From contig NZ_JACHGE010000009.1 in the NCBI RefSeq assembly GCF_014202225.1, positions 153,702 through 217,701 on the forward strand: DNA of 64,000 nt. Reading direction: 5' to 3'. The notes below the pieces were generated by a model. That model was not told where the DNA came from, did no database searches, and saw nothing but the letters and a program-made list of their open reading frames with translations. The position numbers and the translations under genes are program-made. This DNA comes from Algibacter amylolyticus. GTDB taxonomy: Bacteria > Bacteroidota > Bacteroidia > Flavobacteriales > Flavobacteriaceae. This document shows positions 1 to 10,403 of the stretch, piece after piece (the first letter of the stretch is position 1; each line of letters opens with the position of its first letter).

Positions 1-2416
1 CTAGTCCATTTTTATCATTGTCTATTCCAGACAAGGCAATCTGTGAACCTCTATATTCTATACTATCAGGAATACCGTCATTATCAGAATCTAAATCAAA
101 TTCGTCTTTAATACCGTCTAAATCATGGTCGTTTTTAAAACACTTTAATCCAATATTTGCCGAAAACGTAGAGGCTGTTGTTATGTTTTCTAGTTTATGA
201 ATAAAAGAAAATTGATCTACTTGATTTGCTAAAAACTCGTATGGAATCGTTCCAATGGCGTTGGGGTTGGGTTTAAAATGTATTTCGGATCCTGAAATAC
301 TAGTTACTCCAGTTTCAAAAATACCATCGAAATTTGAATCAACCAGAAGCCTGTCACTAGGATTAATAAGGGTGATGTTTTTATTAACAGGTAATACTTT
401 TACAATATAAAACGCGCCATCTACATTAGTGAGTGTCGCTGTAATGTCTTCATAAAACTTAACATTAACGGGTTCGGTAAATGTTATATTGTATTCATTT
501 TCGGCATTATTATCTTGCGGAATTGTACTGGTAATATGTCCTGTAGACATTAAATTTATAGTGTTAGTGCCAGTAGTTGTACGGTTTAAAACAGTGGTGT
601 TAGTTGCTATGGTGGTGTTACTTGTGCCATCTTCAAACCTAAGGATAGGCGAGCTAGTATTTGACAAATCAAGAATTACATCACCTCGCGATTCTGTACA
701 GTTTAAAATGCCATCATTGTCATTGTCAATATCTATATTATCAATAATACCATCATTATCTCTATCATCGGGGCAAACGCTAATAGGTATTTCTATAGAT
801 TCTAATTCTTCTCCTGTACATGTAATAATGCCTACCAATTTATATTTCCCCGGAAGGGTAGGTGTAATGCTTGTTGTGGTAACTAACAAATCGATAAAGC
901 CTGAGCCAGAACCATCATCAAACAGCCACTTAAAACTATCAAAACTTTGCGTATTGGCCGCTTCTAGAGTGATGTTAGGTATACAATTTCCTAGTGTCGC
1001 AAATTGTGCATCAAAATTAATTTCTGGTGCCGATGGAAAACCGGAGTAAAAACTTCCGGAAGTGGCTGATCCATTATAATTAAAGTAGGCGCAATATAAC
1101 TCATCATCACTTTGTACAGCTATATTTCCTGATAGCCCTTTTACCTTATAGGTTATATAATCGGGTTTGCCATTTACAGGATTGGAAGCTGCGCTAATAG
1201 GTGCACCGTTAATGTTAACTGTAGCACCAACCTTAGTTACTATTGAAATTCCCCCACTGTAATTGGTGTTTCCTATGTTATTTATATTAGCAATATTATC
1301 TAGATTACCACGCGTTTCGCAACTTAAAGGCGGTACAAAAAACAGACCTTGGTTGGCCTCATTTGCAGAACCATTATTGCCTAAACCGCCAACGCCTTGG
1401 TAAGCAAATGCGGGTTGAGATGTTTCTACGTACATGTTTCCATTGCTGTTGTATTGGTTGCCCTCAATAACGTAATAGTCTCCCGCGTTAATGGAAGTAA
1501 TAGGTGCATTTCCATTTATGCTTACGGTTGTATTATTTGAATGTGCAACAATTAAAACATTTTCCCAAGCGTTATCGCCATCGCCACGAACAAAAATATA
1601 TTCTGTTCCAACTTTAGACACATCTACAATTTGATCAATACCATAATCTCTACCGTTACCAGTACCAAAACTACCGTTTGCGGAACCACAATTAACAACA
1701 ATGGGTTTATCCGAATTTACCAAGCATCCAATAAGGCCATCTTGATTAATAACAGTGTCGTCGCTATGAGTTGCTAATGTGTAGCTTTCACCCTCGTTTA
1801 AAGTTATATTTATTGGTGTTGCTCCTGAATAATTGGTTATTTGTAGACCGCTTGGTAAATTACTAAAGTTAACAGAGGTGTTATCTTCGGTTGCCATTAC
1901 CGAAACAAAGTTTAAGTAATTATCACTAGGGTTTGCATTGGTAAAACTGCCTACACGAAAGGTTGTGCCTAAAGCAGATAGTCCTTTACTAACTAAGGCC
2001 CCTGCTTGAGCACCTTCACCAGCATTCATCCTAATAGAAACATAAATAGGAGCTTCTGCTTCTATAATATAACCTCTGTTATTTGTTACCACACTCGACA
2101 CTGTTGATGGTATAAAAAGTTGACCATATCCTGTGCCTACAGTTATTTGCTGAGGTAATGCATTTGAAACGGTACCAGTAATATAATTTGATGCAGGTTG
2201 CCCTAAAGGAATAATGGTATAAGGTACGTTAGAATTGTTGGGTGTTGATATATAAATATATTGGTCTTCTGGATTGGCATTACCAAAAGCAGCACTCGTT
2301 AATGGGGGTATATAATGCGTTTTGCTTAATTGTGCGAAACCTTGAAGGCTTAACTGAATAATTAGTATTGGAAGTATAAATTTTAAAAACTTCTCAATGA
2401 GTAAGACTTTATACAT
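1..2416 (-). CDS. Secreted IgGFc-binding-like protein with thrombospondin type 3 repeats (C-terminus beyond window)
   Basis: An open frame runs without a stop from an ATG at 2416 to the left edge, giving at least 805 residues. The N-terminus is a signal peptide (positive start, hydrophobic core, cleavage near QGFAQ). Residues of about 30-330 follow the IgGFc-binding N-terminal pattern of metazoan-like surface proteins, for example HYIPPLTSAAFG and repeated turns of the type DYYVIEGNQYNSNGNMYVE. Past about residue 570 there are calcium-binding thrombospondin type 3 repeats (DRDNDGIIDNIDIDNDNDG and again DHDLDGIKDEFDLDSDNDG), where the frame leaves the window. Proteins of this build in Flavobacteriia usually end in a T9SS sorting domain; that end is not visible here. 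Likely cell-surface or secreted adhesin; same strand as two further T9SS cargo genes. Confidence 0.85.
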   Translation of the reverse strand, partial: MYKVLLIEKFLKFILPILIIQLSLQGFAQLSKTHYIPPLTSAAFGNANPEDQYIYISTPNNSNVPYTIIPLGQPASNYITGTVSNALPQQITVGTGYGQLFIPSTVSSVVTNNRGYIIEAEAPIYVSIRMNAGEGAQAGALVSKGLSALGTTFRVGSFTNANPSDNYLNFVSVMATEDNTSVNFSNLPSGLQITNYSGATPINITLNEGESYTLATHSDDTVINQDGLIGCLVNSDKPIVVNCGSANGSFGTGNGRDYGIDQIVDVSKVGTEYIFVRGDGDNAWENVLIVAHSNNTTVSINGNAPITSINAGDYYVIEGNQYNSNGNMYVETSQPAFAYQGVGGLGNNGSANEANQGLFFVPPLSCETRGNLDNIANINNIGNTNYSGGISIVTKVGATVNINGAPISAASNPVNGKPDYITYKVKGLSGNIAVQSDDELYCAYFNYNGSATSGSFYSGFPSAPEINFDAQFATLGNCIPNITLEAANTQSFDSFKWLFDDGSGSGFIDLLVTTTSITPTLPGKYKLVGIITCTGEELESIEIPISVCPDDRDNDGIIDNIDIDNDNDGILNCTESRGDVILDLSNTSSPILRFEDGTSNTTIATNTTVLNRTTTGTNTINLMSTGHITSTIPQDNNAENEYNITFTEPVNVKFYEDITATLTNVDGAFYIVKVLPVNKNITLINPSDRLLVDSNFDGIFETGVTSISGSEIHFKPNPNAIGTIPYEFLANQVDQFSFIHKLENITTASTFSANIGLKCFKNDHDLDGIKDEFDLDSDNDGIPDSIEYRGSQIALSGIDNDKNGL

Positions 2417-2548
2417 AAGGGCCAATCGAATTGAAATCGCATTACTAAAATATGCTTTTTTAATAGTGTTGGACTTAAAAAAAGTATAAACGTTTAATAT
2501 TAATTTAAAAACTTTCTAAATGCTATTCTAAAATGAATTTTTAACTAG

Positions 2549-5500
2549 TTACCTTTTTAAAGCAAAATGACCTTTAATATTAAATGTTTCTCCATTTTGA
2601 ACTATATCTGCAGAGAACCAATAATCATCCGAAGGCATATTTTGGCCATTAAAAGTGCCATCCCAACCAATGGAATTATAAGGTAGCATTTTTAGTAATT
2701 TTCCATGTCTGTTGTAGATATATACTTCGGTACCTGGTAATTGATCTGCTCCAATAATGTGCCAAGTATCATAGGCGTTATCATTATTTGGTGTTACAAA
2801 CTTAGGAATGTCAAAAACAAAAACGGGCTGCGAAATATCCATACACCCATTTAAATCTCTAACGGTTACAAGATGGCGCCCAAATGACACATCGTTAAAA
2901 ATATTAGATGTTTGTGGTTCGCCACCATCTAATATAAAAACATAGTCGCCAATTCTGCCATTATTAATTTCTACAGTAATTCTATTAGGGTCGGCAAAAT
3001 TAACTGTTGATGTAAGTGTTATTTCTGCTTCTTCCGAAGGGATTACCTCAAAGTCATGAGTTGTACTACAGTCCGATCCAACCGCGTTTGGCCTCGTAAC
3101 AGTAACAGAGTAATTTCCAATGTCTTCTGGAGCAATTATTATTTCGCTTGTTCTGGCTCCGGTAGACCATAAATACTGGTCTCCAGGTACACCGGTATCT
3201 GCGACTACAAGTAGAGGTTCGTCATTACATAATGGAACGATTTCTTCTAAAGGAATTTCTGGTTTTGGATTTACCAATAAATCAAATTGTGTGGTGTTAA
3301 AGCAGCCAGTAGTTCTGTTTTCTAGTCTTACAAAAATAGTTTTCTCCGTTGAAGACCTGTAATTATTGGAAAGCGCATCGGTTTCAGTTTCGGCATTATC
3401 TAAATTGTTGTAAAAAGTAATGCTATGATTGGAAGCCGATAAACTACCAAGAATGGCATTGTTATTATCGGTTAAATCGAAATCCTGTTCGCCATCAAAA
3501 TCATCATCACAAATAACTAAATCTGCAGGTCTATTAGCCGTTGGGTTTTGATTTATTTCTAATACAAATGATGTTACAATTGGACAACTTGTAATAATAT
3601 CTGAAATTCTAATGAAAATTTCATGGCTACTAGCCGTATAGTTAAACGTATTGCCTATAGGAGCCACATTATCAATAGCTTCTTGTTCTGTAACATGATA
3701 TGAAATAGTTACTAGAGTAGGATCGTCAACCACTAGGCTATCCACATCGGTTAAATCATAGGTTTTAGTGTCGTTATCGCAAATAGGAATATTATTTACC
3801 GTATTTATTACAGGTGGTAAATCCACATTTAATTCTATTGGCACTAAAGTGAAACAACCTGTTAAGGTGTTAGTAATTTTAATATAAACGGTTTTTGCTT
3901 CAGAATCAAGACTTGTTGGATCTGTTATTTCATTGGAATTATCTAACCCATCATCATGATTAATATCGGCTATGTCTTCAAAATAATTAATGATGAGGTT
4001 ACTTTTTACACGATCTAATACTTCAAAATCTGCCGATCGTGTATCCAAATTATAAACCGTTAAATCGAAATTAGCTATACCAGCCTGTGTAGGCGCACAT
4101 TCTGTTATTGAAGGTGTGCCAACTAAAATATCGGGAGCCGAAACAATATTCATTCCTAATTCTTCTACAACATAACAAAAAGAGGCACTACTTTCTATTC
4201 GTATATAAATACTTTGCGGGTTTGTTACGTTAGTGTAAGTAGAGGATAACGGATTTAAATTATCCATAGCATCCTGAGGTGATGTATGGAAAGTAATGCC
4301 TAATACATCTGGCGAATTTGTTTGGATTTCAGCTTTTTTATCGTCTAAATTAAATTCGAAAAAGCCATCGTTTGTGGCATCATCACAAACTAAGAAATCA
4401 ATAATAGGGTCGTATACAGGATCTGGTGCTACCTGTATTTCAATAGATCCAGTATCAAAACAGGTTTGGTCTGTTGTATTTTCAACTCTAACATATACGG
4501 TTCTAGAATCGGAATTATAAGGTGTGTCTGCGCCTTTAGGAAGGGCATTTACTATGTTTCTGTTTATTGCATCAATTTCATCCTCAAAGTAGTAAACAAT
4601 TTTGCCGGTTTGTGCGTTTAAAACTTCTTCATCTATTTCAGATAAAATAAAATCAGCAAAATTATCGCCATCGTCTTCACAGACTTGAAAAAGGATATCT
4701 GTTGGGATAATTGGCAAAGTATTTATTATGGCTTCAAATGAAACTATAGAAGTACAGTTTGTATCTGTAATAGCGTTTTCTATACGAATGTAGATGGTTT
4801 GAGTATCTGTGTTGTATGCAGCACGTTCCGATTCTGGAATAGCCTCGGTAAGCGTGTTGTTGTTTGCAGCTTCAAGATCTGTAAAAACATCAATATTTAA
4901 TCCCGTTCTACTGGCTACGGATTCGTCTATTTTATCTTCAATATTTATAATATAGAATCCATCATCGTCGTCATCACATATAACAATGTCGTCTGGTTGG
5001 TTAGAGGATGGAGCAACCAATACTTCTATTTGAAATGGGTTAACGGTGGCACAACCCGTATTTACACTTTCTAATCGAGCATAAAGCGTTTCAGTAGAGC
5101 TTGTGTTGTTGTAAAATGGTGGTAGTTGGTTTGCAGTGTTATTCGTTTGGGCATCTGTTTCGTCTGCAAAATAAGTTACCGTAAAATTAGTGTTTCCGCC
5201 AGTTACTGTTTCATCTAAGGAATGTAAATCTATACTTGCAAAGCCATCATCATCATCATCACAGTAAGGCACAGTTACTTCTGCAAAAAGTAAAATAGGA
5301 TTTACTAAAAGGTTTATTTCAGTCGATTCAACACAACCTCCACCAGCAATACTTACGTATAAAACTTGCGGACTTAACGCAGGGTAAGGCACTGTTTTAT
5401 CAATGGCATTAACACCATTATCACGGTCATCTTCGTCTTCATAAAACGTTACTGTAATAGAGCTAGGTAAATCGTTAGCTATAAAAGTTTCAACGGTGTT

Positions 5501-7489
5501 TAAATCGAAATCTAGGGTATCTGTAGAATCACCATTGTCATCACATAATGCAAAATCTCCTGTATCTGTACCTGTTAATAATAAATTGGTATGAATTTCA
5601 AAAGGCACAATGGTTGGACATCCTGTGGTATCGTCTACTATTCTTAAATAAATAGTTCCAGAACCTGGTTCTGTTACGGCGTTAGTGTATTGGTAGTTTG
5701 TTTCGTCTGCAATGGCATTAATGTTCATTTCGGCATCGTTAAACGACTGATGAAAAGTGGTTGTTACACCGGTTAAACCATTTAAAACGGCGGCAATTAC
5801 TTCAGTTAAATCAAAAACAGCGCTTCCATCTAAATCCCTATCGCAGGCATCTAAGTATTGTGTGTCTCTATTTACAATTGGGCTTATGGTAATATCTACA
5901 TCTAATGTTGTTGTGGTAACGCAACCAGTTTCTGTATCAATAATTCTTACATAAACTAAGTCTGGTGTGCTTGAGTTGATATATGGAGTAGGTATTGGGT
6001 TTGCTCCAGTGCCAACATCCAAGGAATTATAATGGTATGAAACCACTAAGTTACTCTGACCCGAAGTAATTTCATCATTCTTTTGTGTTAAATCAATAAC
6101 CGCAAAACCGTCTGGATTATCATCACTGTCGCAAATTTCTAAGGTTGTAGGCTCTACAATATTTGGTAAAGGGTTAACAACTAAGTTGAAGGTTGTATAT
6201 GAAAAACAATTACTATCAGAATCTTGAACGCGTACATAAATAGTTTGAGGGGAAGATGTGTTTTGTATTGGTCCCGTAATTGGGTTTATGTTTAGTCTGG
6301 CATCACTATCTGATAAATGATAACTGAAAGCGTAATTTGTAAAAGGTGCATTTGCTGCAACTTCTCCATCTTTTATACTTACGTTAAAGGTTTCAACGCC
6401 ATCACCACTAAAATCGTCACATAATTGATAGTCGGAAATAGCATCCATAGGTTCCTCTGTGTTTAGAACAACTTCTACTTCGTCTGTTTCTACACAAGTA
6501 CTTCCATTTATTGGTACAGCTACTTCAACGCGGTACGTGCCATCTAATATTGCTGTGTATGTTGGGCTAACTGCACCAGGAATTAAAATATCGTTTCTGT
6601 ACCATGCGTAAGATGCTAGAGCGTTTTCTAAATCGGCATCTAAAGTTACAGAGCTGGCACAAGTGCTTATATCTTCTCCTAAGTCTAAAACTTTAAAACT
6701 ATCACCTTCTATAAATACAGCAGAATCGAAGGTGTAATCGTTTTGATCTGCAATTACTAATTTAATATGATACGTTACATTAGGCGTAATGCTACCTGCA
6801 GCTGTTAATACCGTTGTTCTGCCATTGTAATTTGTATCTCCAAGATTGTAACCGGCAAAATATTGTTCGTTTTCTGGGTTACAATTTAAAGTCCCTGAGT
6901 TGGCACTAACATTATGAATAGTACTTGTATTAACAGGCGTGGTGGTTCCGGGAACAACTGCTATATTTTCATACGGGTCGCTAGTTCCTGCTTCTTTAAT
7001 TAGAAATGCAAATCCGTCGGAAAACTGACAGGGATTAATACCGAAGTATTCTTCTGAAGCTAAAATGTAATTAAATTGAAATTGATTAGATATTGAAACA
7101 AAATCGAACTCAATAGATGTTGCATTTATGGTATTTGTTATTCCTAGAGCAGCTTCTAAATCTGGATCGGTACCCCAAGTTGTAGCCCCTTCGCTAAGGG
7201 TAGGTGTTCTTAATGAATTTCCGCCGGAAGTAGCACCGCCTGTAGATAGCATGATCCCATTTTCAAAAGGGAAATTAGATCCTCCTTTTTCAAAAAAAGC
7301 ATAACTATTAAATCCGCTTGGAGCTCCGTTAACCGAAGAACTGATGTTTGATATGTTTACACAGCCATTAACTAAATTATCTTGAATTAATGATTGTAGA
7401 CCAACATTATCATTTACAGTGATTTGTTGAGAAAACCCAATAGCTCCACAAAAAAACAAGGTAAATATGATGAAGGAAATCGATCTCAT
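2549..7489 (-). CDS. T9SS type B cargo protein with choice-of-anchor L domain and 11 acidic repeats
   Basis: 1646 residues, with a signal peptide (residues 1-20, ending GFSQQ). Residues of about 22-265 match the choice-of-anchor L domain seen in secreted bacterial proteins (FILASEEY-like motif at LASEEYFGINPC). The middle, about 340-1460, is built of roughly 11 units of 90-100 residues, each opening with Cys-Asp-acidic runs such as ICDDDDDGF and carrying a second cysteine next to a beta strand of the type TIYVRVE. The C-terminal 90 residues are the gliding-motility/CHU_C type B sorting domain (FVTPNNDNAYDTWHI, VYIYNRHGKLL, GWDGTFNG, DDYWF). Export by the type IX secretion system and retention at or release from the cell surface are expected; the ligand is unknown. 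ATG at 7489 sits directly before the signal peptide. Confidence 0.9.
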   Translation of the reverse strand: MRSISFIIFTLFFCGAIGFSQQITVNDNVGLQSLIQDNLVNGCVNISNISSSVNGAPSGFNSYAFFEKGGSNFPFENGIMLSTGGATSGGNSLRTPTLSEGATTWGTDPDLEAALGITNTINATSIEFDFVSISNQFQFNYILASEEYFGINPCQFSDGFAFLIKEAGTSDPYENIAVVPGTTTPVNTSTIHNVSANSGTLNCNPENEQYFAGYNLGDTNYNGRTTVLTAAGSITPNVTYHIKLVIADQNDYTFDSAVFIEGDSFKVLDLGEDISTCASSVTLDADLENALASYAWYRNDILIPGAVSPTYTAILDGTYRVEVAVPINGSTCVETDEVEVVLNTEEPMDAISDYQLCDDFSGDGVETFNVSIKDGEVAANAPFTNYAFSYHLSDSDARLNINPITGPIQNTSSPQTIYVRVQDSDSNCFSYTTFNLVVNPLPNIVEPTTLEICDSDDNPDGFAVIDLTQKNDEITSGQSNLVVSYHYNSLDVGTGANPIPTPYINSSTPDLVYVRIIDTETGCVTTTTLDVDITISPIVNRDTQYLDACDRDLDGSAVFDLTEVIAAVLNGLTGVTTTFHQSFNDAEMNINAIADETNYQYTNAVTEPGSGTIYLRIVDDTTGCPTIVPFEIHTNLLLTGTDTGDFALCDDNGDSTDTLDFDLNTVETFIANDLPSSITVTFYEDEDDRDNGVNAIDKTVPYPALSPQVLYVSIAGGGCVESTEINLLVNPILLFAEVTVPYCDDDDDGFASIDLHSLDETVTGGNTNFTVTYFADETDAQTNNTANQLPPFYNNTSSTETLYARLESVNTGCATVNPFQIEVLVAPSSNQPDDIVICDDDDDGFYIINIEDKIDESVASRTGLNIDVFTDLEAANNNTLTEAIPESERAAYNTDTQTIYIRIENAITDTNCTSIVSFEAIINTLPIIPTDILFQVCEDDGDNFADFILSEIDEEVLNAQTGKIVYYFEDEIDAINRNIVNALPKGADTPYNSDSRTVYVRVENTTDQTCFDTGSIEIQVAPDPVYDPIIDFLVCDDATNDGFFEFNLDDKKAEIQTNSPDVLGITFHTSPQDAMDNLNPLSSTYTNVTNPQSIYIRIESSASFCYVVEELGMNIVSAPDILVGTPSITECAPTQAGIANFDLTVYNLDTRSADFEVLDRVKSNLIINYFEDIADINHDDGLDNSNEITDPTSLDSEAKTVYIKITNTLTGCFTLVPIELNVDLPPVINTVNNIPICDNDTKTYDLTDVDSLVVDDPTLVTISYHVTEQEAIDNVAPIGNTFNYTASSHEIFIRISDIITSCPIVTSFVLEINQNPTANRPADLVICDDDFDGEQDFDLTDNNNAILGSLSASNHSITFYNNLDNAETETDALSNNYRSSTEKTIFVRLENRTTGCFNTTQFDLLVNPKPEIPLEEIVPLCNDEPLLVVADTGVPGDQYLWSTGARTSEIIIAPEDIGNYSVTVTRPNAVGSDCSTTHDFEVIPSEEAEITLTSTVNFADPNRITVEINNGRIGDYVFILDGGEPQTSNIFNDVSFGRHLVTVRDLNGCMDISQPVFVFDIPKFVTPNNDNAYDTWHIIGADQLPGTEVYIYNRHGKLLKMLPYNSIGWDGTFNGQNMPSDDYWFSADIVQNGETFNIKGHFALKR

Positions 7490-7637
7490 AACTGGTAGTA
7501 GCTTTCTAGTTCTTTTTTTTAGTGCTTATTAAGCATTTTGATGGGGTGAAATAAGGCCGAAAATAGATGTTTTTTAGATGAAATGCAAAATTAATCAGAT
7601 AAAATGCAGTTTTTTTTGATTTGAAATAGACTGACTT

Positions 7638-10376
7638 TTAGTTTATTAGCGAAAAGTGATTTTTGTACACCCTACCGTCTTCTAGTTTAACTGAAAACCA
7701 ATAGTCGTCGCTAGGTAGAACTTGTCCGTTTAATGTACCATCCCATCCTTTTTCGGTAGCTGTAATCTCTTTTAATAGTTTTCCAAACCTGTTATAAATG
7801 TATACCTTAGATTCGGCTTGAAATTGATTAGAGACTCCTAAGATTTGCCAAGTGTCATTCATACCATCGTTATTTGGGGTAAAATATTTAGGGAAACCAA
7901 TTACGGATACATTTTCATTTACAATACCGCAATCATTTTTAACATCTTTAACTGCAACTTGGTAAATTCCTGGATATATGTTCTCAAAAAGGTTACTATC
8001 TTGAAACGGCTTTATAGTTAAATTATTGCTATCAATTAAGCTATATTGATATGTGCCTTCTCCCGAAACCAAAACGGTTATCGTGTTATTTTGAACCGCA
8101 TCGGTTACATTAAATGCGGGAGCGCTAAATGTTGCAATATTAGATGCTGCAACAGTAACTGTTCTGGTTTTCGAGCAGCCATAAGTTTTGTCTGTAACTG
8201 TAACTGTAAACGTGCCTACAGTATTTATTTCTGTTTCATAACTAGTATCGCCATTAGACCAGCTAAAGTTGTAATTGTTAGGTGAACCATTTATAGGTCC
8301 AGCATCAATAGATACGGTATTCGGGAAATCATTTAAGCAATAGTATTCCAAACTTTCAGTTTCAATATTTGGTAAAGGATTTACTGTTAGTAAAACATCG
8401 CTAATCCCGTAACAGTTATTAGCATTTTCAACGCGCGCAAATATGGTTTGCGAATATGGTTTTGTATTAGTGTATATTCCTGTTATGTTGTTAGACTCAA
8501 TTAAGGCATCATCATAAGTTTCAAAATAGGTAACGTTTAGTCCTGTTGGTAAACCATTAACAATATTAATATTTGCGTCGTTTAGGTTAAAAATATGAAA
8601 ACCATCTTCGGTACCATCATCGTCGCAATGCATTAATTCGGTATTGTTAGCATCGGTTACGCTGGCTTGCAGAGTTAACTCAGAAAAACTACTACAACCC
8701 GAAGTGTCGTCTATTACTTCAACATAAATGGTTTGAGGGTTTGATGTGTTTGGGAAATTGTTGCCATTAACTTCAATAGTTCTTGCCGAATCTGTATAGA
8801 ATTTAAGAGATCGATCTAGAATGCCACCTGTTAAATTATTATGAGATTTGTTGAGGTTGAAAACGGTAAGGCCATCGGTAGTTCCATCTTCATCACATTG
8901 TAATAAGGTGTCATTGTAGGCTTCCGGATTAGGGTTTAAGCTCACAAAAGCTTGTCCTTCTAAAACACCACAATTTCCGTCGTTAAGATCTATAAAAACT
9001 TCATAATTTCCTGTGGATGATACTTCAATATCATGCGCTGTGTTTGATAAAGGCGTTTTATTTACTGTCCATATATAGGTAGCACCTGCAATATCTGGAG
9101 CGCTTAAAGTGTATTTATCGCCATCGCAAAGGTCTAAAGTTGAAGATCCTGTTCCGTTATTTATAATATCTACTTTTTCGTTAAAGAAAGATTGAATGAA
9201 AGGAGGCAAGCCTTGTGATGATAGGTTAGGAGATACACTTAGTCCGTTATGTTCATAATCGCAAGCAATACCAACAGCGTTAGGATTGTTTATAACACCA
9301 AGATTAGATAATCCTAAGTCGTAAGTAGCACTTAGAGCTCTATAAATTTTTCCGTTTGGACCAAGCTGTAAACCACCTCTGTATAACGATCTGCTATCTA
9401 TAACAACTTCCGAACTTTGAACATTTCCGGCTAGAAGCTCATATTGCAATAATACTGAGGTATGATTTGAAGGCACATTTCTATTCGCACCATTATAATC
9501 GTTTGAGGCATGTACATAGAGTAACTCACTATTTGGTGAAAACTCTATACCATACGGGAAATTACTGCTACCACTTACAACTACGCGATCAAGATTTGAT
9601 ACTTGACCCGTTGCCGAATCAAAATCGAATAACAATAGCCTGTCGTTAACATTGTTAAAAAATCTATCAGCCGAAACATTAGCACAAGCCATTTTTTTTC
9701 CGTCGGGAGAAATTTTTAAATTTCCTCTATAGTCATTTATTGCTAAAGGAAAAGTTGATTTTACAGCTGTGGTATTTATACCAAGATCGCTTACCTCGAA
9801 GGCATGAAAAGTATTATATTCTTCTAGTAAACCACTTTCTGATGCAAATGCAAGCACCCAAATGGACTTCGTTTCACAGTCTTTTACTACGGCTGATAAT
9901 TTTTCGGAACAATCTTGAATTAAATTTACGTTTTTTGTGATAACAGCACCAAGGCCTCCACTTAACGTCATGTCTACCTCGGAGTAATTAAATCCATAGT
10001 GCGGTTCATCAGGATTATGGTCGTCTACAGTAAAAACATAATATATATCTGGTGTATTAGGCTTAGGAACTATTATAGCCGATTGCGTACTAGAAGGATC
10101 GCCATTTAGCCCAGAACCATTGGTCATTACACCATGGTTTTTATTCCAAATGGTTATGCCATCTGTATAAAATAATAAATTCCCGAAGCTATCTGAAATA
10201 GCCGCAGAACCTTCGTTAGTAAATAATTGGCCATCATTTAGTGCCGAAACCTCTCCGTTTATTTGGTTAAAGTTAATACCAGCTCCATAACCAAAATACC
10301 AATTTGAAGCTTCAGCCTGCGAAAAAGAAGATATACTTATTACACAGAATATTACGAATAATATAGTCTTTTTCAT
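7638..10376 (-). CDS. T9SS type B cargo protein with N-terminal propeller-like region
   Basis: 912 residues from the ATG at 10376; an in-frame TTG at 10388 would add only four residues before the signal peptide (MKKTILFVIFCVISISSFSQ) and is less likely. Residues of about 25-400 contain beta-propeller-like blades typical of large flavobacterial secreted proteins (YFGYGAGINF, NLLFYTDGITIWN, AIIVPKPN, KISPDGKKMACANVS). Two cysteine/acidic repeats of the kind found in the neighbouring 1646-residue protein follow (LQCDEDGTTDG and MHCDDDGTEDG), then a PKD/Ig-like module and the C-terminal type B sorting domain (YFTPNNDGMNDTWQI, YNRFGKLL, GWDGTLNG, SDDYWF). It lies only 27 bases after the ABC permease gene on the same strand, so it may be read from the same transcript. 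Confidence 0.9.
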   Translation of the reverse strand: MKKTILFVIFCVISISSFSQAEASNWYFGYGAGINFNQINGEVSALNDGQLFTNEGSAAISDSFGNLLFYTDGITIWNKNHGVMTNGSGLNGDPSSTQSAIIVPKPNTPDIYYVFTVDDHNPDEPHYGFNYSEVDMTLSGGLGAVITKNVNLIQDCSEKLSAVVKDCETKSIWVLAFASESGLLEEYNTFHAFEVSDLGINTTAVKSTFPLAINDYRGNLKISPDGKKMACANVSADRFFNNVNDRLLLFDFDSATGQVSNLDRVVVSGSSNFPYGIEFSPNSELLYVHASNDYNGANRNVPSNHTSVLLQYELLAGNVQSSEVVIDSRSLYRGGLQLGPNGKIYRALSATYDLGLSNLGVINNPNAVGIACDYEHNGLSVSPNLSSQGLPPFIQSFFNEKVDIINNGTGSSTLDLCDGDKYTLSAPDIAGATYIWTVNKTPLSNTAHDIEVSSTGNYEVFIDLNDGNCGVLEGQAFVSLNPNPEAYNDTLLQCDEDGTTDGLTVFNLNKSHNNLTGGILDRSLKFYTDSARTIEVNGNNFPNTSNPQTIYVEVIDDTSGCSSFSELTLQASVTDANNTELMHCDDDGTEDGFHIFNLNDANINIVNGLPTGLNVTYFETYDDALIESNNITGIYTNTKPYSQTIFARVENANNCYGISDVLLTVNPLPNIETESLEYYCLNDFPNTVSIDAGPINGSPNNYNFSWSNGDTSYETEINTVGTFTVTVTDKTYGCSKTRTVTVAASNIATFSAPAFNVTDAVQNNTITVLVSGEGTYQYSLIDSNNLTIKPFQDSNLFENIYPGIYQVAVKDVKNDCGIVNENVSVIGFPKYFTPNNDGMNDTWQILGVSNQFQAESKVYIYNRFGKLLKEITATEKGWDGTLNGQVLPSDDYWFSVKLEDGRVYKNHFSLIN

Positions 10377-10403
10377 TTTTTGTAGCAATTGCTACCAAAG
10401 GTA

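Noticed and set aside
489..1049. 186-codon plus-strand ORF over the first surface-protein gene
   Set aside because: It is antisense to a continuous minus-strand frame with signal peptide and thrombospondin repeats; the plus-strand translation has no recognisable pattern.
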